The position numbers were made by a program, and so were the translations under genes. Positions 6,536 through 8,880 of a DNA stretch of 8,880 nucleotides are shown piece after piece. Source of the stretch: Thermofilum sp. (GTDB lineage: Archaea > Thermoproteota > Thermoprotei > Thermofilales > Thermofilaceae). The notes under the pieces were generated by a model. It had not been told where the DNA came from. It was given only the letters and a program-made list of their open reading frames with translations, and did not search any database. The stretch is from NCBI GenBank assembly GCA_020832965.1, contig JAJHRM010000102.1, positions 1 through 8,880 of the forward strand, in the 5' to 3' direction. Every line of letters starts with the position of its first letter. Within the stretch, counting starts at the first letter, position 1.

Positions 6536-7174
6536 CTAGGATGTTTTCCCAAGGGCGAGCAGCACGTCCCTGTCTGTGACCTCTGAAAAGTCCCTGTAGA
6601 ATTCTCCCACCGCGAAGAGTATTGATGGCACGTGCACTGCCACGACCTTGTCTGCATGCCTTGAGACTAGGGGGAGGACATCCGCAGAGATCACGGGGAC
6701 CGCTACTATCACTCTCTCGGCCCCCGCTTTCCTGGCTGAAATGCAGGCAGCAACGACCGTTGCCCCTGTTGCCACGCCATCATCCACTATCGCTGCTACC
6801 TGACCCCTCAGGTCAAGGGGTCCTCCCCTAAACTTCTTCACGTAGTCATCTATAACCCTTTTTTGGTGCTCGATTTCCCTCTCAATGTAATCCCTACCTA
6901 TGCCGAGCTGTGCAACAAGATCCTCGTTGATGTAGACTGCTTCAAGCTCGGCGATAGCTCCTATCCCCAGCTCCGGATTCCACGGCGCCCTGAGCTTCCT
7001 GGAAACAACCACGTCGAGCGGTGCCCCTAAGCGGTGCGAAACCGCTTTTGCAGTGATCACCCCTCCCCTAGGTATGCCCAAGATCTTTAAGTTTTCCACG
7101 CTGATTCCTTCCCTCAGCAGCTTCTCCGCAAGCCTTTGACCAGCGTCAATCCTATCCCGGAAAACCGTAAACAC
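6536..7174 (-). CDS. Predicted phosphoribosyltransferase (COG1926-type)
   Basis: A soluble type I phosphoribosyltransferase fold of 212 residues. The PRPP-binding loop is VDDGVATGAT (130-139), preceded by the hydrophobic strand QVAAI. The PPi-loop region is GIPRGGV (33-39), and RKLRAPWNPELGIGAIAE (59-76) is typical of this uncharacterised group. The C-terminal FAVGEFYRDFSEVTD also matches the family. No substrate-specific motif of the known purine or pyrimidine enzymes is seen, so the substrate is unknown. ATG 7198 would add eight residues (MSHSVISH). I choose GTG 7174 because a TATA box is centred about 26 bases upstream of it, overlapping the longer start, and because the product then begins MFTVFRDRIDAGQRLAEKL, as family members do. 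It lies downstream of the C/D sRNA on the same strand but has its own promoter. Confidence 0.88.
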   Translation of the reverse strand: MFTVFRDRIDAGQRLAEKLLREGISVENLKILGIPRGGVITAKAVSHRLGAPLDVVVSRKLRAPWNPELGIGAIAELEAVYINEDLVAQLGIGRDYIEREIEHQKRVIDDYVKKFRGGPLDLRGQVAAIVDDGVATGATVVAACISARKAGAERVIVAVPVISADVLPLVSRHADKVVAVHVPSILFAVGEFYRDFSEVTDRDVLLALGKTS

Positions 7175-7194
7175 GTGACTGATTACGCTATGAG

Positions 7195-7206
7195 ACATAT
7201 ATGTTC
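7195..7206 (-). promoter_or_regulatory. TATA promoter of the phosphoribosyltransferase gene; decides the start codon
   Basis: The minus strand contains GAACATATATGT, with the box centred near 7200. A transcript from it would begin near 7174, so ATG 7198 would not be in the message and GTG 7174 would be a leaderless start. Confidence 0.5.
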
Positions 7207-7244
7207 TTCGCTAAAGCCTAAGGAGGGAGTAGCGCCCTTAAGTG

Positions 7245-7307
7245 GGCTTCAGCGACGGGGTTGGCCATCGTCACACCTCAAGCATTTCCCCGAGACTTCA
7301 TCATCGT
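7245..7307 (-). ncRNA. C/D box sRNA (2'-O-methylation guide), candidate
   Basis: Reading the minus strand: box C is ATGATGA (7304-7298), a perfect RUGAUGA. A 16-base spacer is followed by D'-like TTGA (7281-7278). Three bases later comes C'-like GTGACGA (7274-7268, one mismatch). A 15-base spacer TGGCCAACCCCGTCG is followed by a perfect D box, CTGA (7252-7249). C to D is 56 bases, the usual size of archaeal sRNAs, and the short D'-C' gap is typical. A TATA element at 7327-7338 predicts transcription start at about 7307, just before box C. The RNA would assemble with L7Ae, Nop5 and fibrillarin. By the N+5 rule the D guide would methylate G in a target reading CGACGGGGTTGGCCA, and the D' guide U in GCATTTCCCCGAGACT. 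I cannot place these targets from memory. There is no convincing terminal stem, and ends are estimated. Confidence 0.75.
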
Positions 7308-7325
7308 GGAGAGTTCTCCGGGGAG

Positions 7326-7340
7326 GAAAATAAAAATTAT
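7326..7340 (-). promoter_or_regulatory. TATA promoter of the C/D sRNA, also a possible terminator of the CBS-HPF gene
   Basis: The minus strand reads ATAATTTTTATTTTC. The box centre (about 7333) is 26 bases from the predicted sRNA start and 29 from box C. The T-rich run lies 12 bases past the CBS-HPF stop codon, so it may also release that transcript. Confidence 0.55.
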
Positions 7341-7351
7341 CTCTGGGATAG

Positions 7352-8479
7352 TTAGCCGAGCGCCTTCCTCAGCCTAGCGGTGGAAATTCTCTTTTCTCTC
7401 TTCTTTTCCTTTGTCTTTGCAAATACCTTGTAGGCGGATTCAATGGCTTCAAAGGCTGCCTCAACAGGGTCCCAGCTTGAGGACTCCGCGCTGAACGTCC
7501 CTTTATCGAGCTTTACTGAAACGGCGGCGTCGTATCTCCTCCTCTCACCAGTCTTCTCCCGAGACTTGATGACGATGGACATCTCTAGGAGGCGGGCGCG
7601 CTGGACTATCTCCTTCGCAGCATCAGTTGCTTTCCTCGCAATGAGGTTTCTAGCTATGAAGTCTAGTTCTTCCAGGCCCTCCGCTCTGAGCGGAATGTCT
7701 ACTTCTTCTACCGCCGGTAAGAGCCTTCTCAAAAGCATGTATGGCGAGATGATCCCGTAAACCTTTCCACTGCTGTCTACGACCACTGACCCCTCAGCTA
7801 TGTCTTGAACCGCGGGATGGCTATCAACGTTTACAGTCCTGTAGGCGGTGGTCATCACCTTGGAGACAGGCTGCTCTAGGAAGTACGTGATCTCTCCCCT
7901 TACTTCGCCCAGCTTCTCTCGACGTATTGGAGTATTGTAAATGAAGTTTACTAGGTCGTATATCCTCACCACTCCGGCGAGCCTTTCATCCTCGGCGACA
8001 GGCGCGAACCTTAAACCCTTCTCCGCCAGGAGCTTTCTAGCCTTCTCCACAGGGTCCCCTGGCCTAAGGGGCTCCAGCTGGTAAGAGATGTGTCTAGCCG
8101 CCACTCTGGAAGTCAAACCCATGGACTCTAAGAGCCTTCGCGCAGACACGACTCCGACGATCCTACCCCCCTCTGCATAGGGAAGACCCGGCTGGCCTGT
8201 CTTGACAAACATTCTAGCGATTTCAGTATACGTGTAGGAAGGGTCTATTACGGGAACCCTTTCAACCACGCTTTTAACCTTGGTGTTGCCGTGATACTTG
8301 GACTTGAGGATTGAGAAAATTGAAACTATTCCGGCGTACTCACCCTCGGGGCTCACCACCGGGATAACTGGGAGTTCTAAACGCCACATCTTCTCAGCGA
8401 CGAGGGAGAGAACATCATCCAAGTTCAACGGGTCGATCCTGACAACAGCCCCGCTGACCGGGGGTCTAGTAACCGCCAT
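7352..8479 (-). CDS. Four-CBS-domain protein fused to a ribosome hibernation (HPF/RaiA)-like domain
   Basis: A soluble 375-residue protein from ATG 8479. Two Bateman modules (four CBS repeats) cover about 10-63, 66-120, 131-180 and 204-253; they show repeats such as LPVIPVVSPEGEYAGIVSI, GLPYAEGGRIVGVVSARRLL, LRFAPVAEDERLAGVVRIYD and SVVVDSSGKVYGIISPYMLL. Residues about 261-364 follow the HPF order: strand (VDIPLRAEGL), helix, strand (LLEMSIVIKS), strand (RRYDAAVSVKLD), strand (GTFSAESSSW), helix (DPVEAAFEAIESAYKVFAKT), then a basic tail KEKKREKR. CBS pairs usually bind adenine nucleotides, and HPF domains block the small ribosomal subunit's mRNA/tRNA channel. The inferred role is nucleotide-gated ribosome silencing. 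TTG 8515 would add 12 residues but lies inside or upstream of the TATA box, so ATG 8479 is preferred. The gene is apparently monocistronic. Confidence 0.9.
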   Translation of the reverse strand: MAVTRPPVSGAVVRIDPLNLDDVLSLVAEKMWRLELPVIPVVSPEGEYAGIVSIFSILKSKYHGNTKVKSVVERVPVIDPSYTYTEIARMFVKTGQPGLPYAEGGRIVGVVSARRLLESMGLTSRVAARHISYQLEPLRPGDPVEKARKLLAEKGLRFAPVAEDERLAGVVRIYDLVNFIYNTPIRREKLGEVRGEITYFLEQPVSKVMTTAYRTVNVDSHPAVQDIAEGSVVVDSSGKVYGIISPYMLLRRLLPAVEEVDIPLRAEGLEELDFIARNLIARKATDAAKEIVQRARLLEMSIVIKSREKTGERRRYDAAVSVKLDKGTFSAESSSWDPVEAAFEAIESAYKVFAKTKEKKREKRISTARLRKALG

Positions 8480-8501
8480 AACATGTAGTTTGCCGCTGCA
8501 G

Positions 8502-8512
8502 AGATATAAAAA
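8502..8512 (-). promoter_or_regulatory. TATA promoter of the CBS-HPF gene
   Basis: The minus strand reads TTTTTATATCT, centred at about 8507 and 28 bases from ATG 8479. This indicates a leaderless mRNA and rules against the longer TTG start at 8515. The T-rich run also lies just after the transporter's stop codon (8531) and may terminate that transcript. Confidence 0.65.
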
Positions 8513-8530
8513 CAAATCGTTTCTAAGCGC

Positions 8531-8880
8531 TCACTGGGAGATTTCTTCCAGCGTCTTTCCCTTAGTCTCTATGCCCAGCGTGAGGACAACGAAGCAGGAT
8601 ACTAGCTGCGCTAGCGCAAAGGCTATGAACGACGTGAAGGGCTCCTTGAAGAGGGACAGCATTAAGCCGACAAAGTAGGGACCAGCTATGCCGCCGATCC
8701 TTCCTATGGAGTTCGCCCATCCACTCGCTGTGCCTCGAAAGCTTGTGGGGTAAAGCTCAGGCGTATACGCGTAGGTTACACCCCAAGCCCCCAGGTTAAA
8801 GGCTGATAAGATTATCCCCCAAAGCAACACTTCTAGATCGCTTAAAGCCGCCCACAGGCCGAAACTGGATAGACCAGCCA
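8531..8880 (-). CDS. Major facilitator superfamily transporter, C-terminal part, partial
   Basis: The frame is open to the window edge, so about 115 residues of the C-terminal end are seen and the true start is outside. Three hydrophobic segments are visible: about AGLSSFGLWAAL followed by VLLWGIILSAFNLGAWGVTY, then IGGIAGPYFVGLMLSLF, then FIAFALAQLVSCFVVLTLGI. Between them lies TPELYPTSFRGTASGWANSI, the 'PE.yPt..Rg...G' signature of sugar-porter and metabolite:H+ symporter branches of the MFS. The cytoplasmic tail ETKGKTLEEIS is typical of the same group. Substrate cannot be assigned; a sugar, aromatic acid or other metabolite is possible. GTG 8830 is an internal valine codon, not the start. 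The gene ends 51 bases before the CBS-HPF start. Confidence 0.9.
   Translation of the reverse strand, partial: AGLSSFGLWAALSDLEVLLWGIILSAFNLGAWGVTYAYTPELYPTSFRGTASGWANSIGRIGGIAGPYFVGLMLSLFKEPFTSFIAFALAQLVSCFVVLTLGIETKGKTLEEISQ

Noticed and set aside
6362..6586. 74-codon plus-strand frame across the convergent intergenic region
   Set aside because: It starts with TTG, has an unlikely composition and overlaps the 3' end of the phosphoribosyltransferase gene. The translated part over the GC blocks is an artefact of the repeat.
8531..8830. Complete 99-residue membrane protein starting at GTG 8830
   Set aside because: The frame continues open to the window edge with transporter-like sequence, so this is an internal valine of a truncated MFS gene.

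Overview
The window looks like chromosomal DNA of a hyperthermophilic archaeon of the phylum Thermoproteota, possibly Thermofilum-like (order-level placement is a guess). The evidence is an archaeal XPD-type iron-sulfur helicase, a full-length archaeal Sua5, GTG starts, A/T-rich TATA elements about 26-29 bases ahead of start codons (leaderless transcripts), and a C/D box guide RNA. No insertion sequence, CRISPR array, rRNA or tRNA was seen.

Layout. 1-254 (-): N-terminus of a secreted protein with a signal peptide. 299-2419 (-): large cell-surface calcineurin-like phosphoesterase with signal peptide, Ig-like domains, Pro/Gln-rich stalk and C-terminal membrane anchor. 2420-2667: divergent intergenic region with two promoters and several palindromes. 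2668-3192 (+): small cysteine-containing V4R-like protein. 3220-5076 (-): XPD/Rad3-like helicase, convergent with the previous gene. 5233-6300 (+): Sua5 threonylcarbamoyl-AMP synthase. 6301-6535: convergent intergenic region holding three (GC)n palindromic blocks and a TATA-like box. 6536-7174 (-): phosphoribosyltransferase of unknown substrate. About 7245-7307 (-): probable C/D box sRNA with its own promoter. 7352-8479 (-): protein with four CBS domains fused to a ribosome-hibernation (HPF/RaiA)-like domain. 8531-8880 (-): C-terminal end of a major facilitator transporter, cut by the window edge. The longest gene-free stretches are just under 250 bases.

How the genes fit together. Most genes appear to be transcribed singly, because nearly every one has its own TATA element. 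A translation and RNA-modification theme links Sua5 (tRNA t6A37), the C/D sRNA (2'-O-methylation guide) and the CBS-HPF protein (predicted nucleotide-sensing ribosome hibernation factor). The left end is a cell-envelope pair.

The two best discoveries are the CBS-HPF fusion and the unlisted C/D box sRNA beside it. TATA spacing also argues for shorter N-termini than the longest ORFs for the phosphoribosyltransferase and the CBS-HPF protein. Family N-terminus and Shine-Dalgarno evidence do the same for Sua5 and the V4R-like protein respectively.
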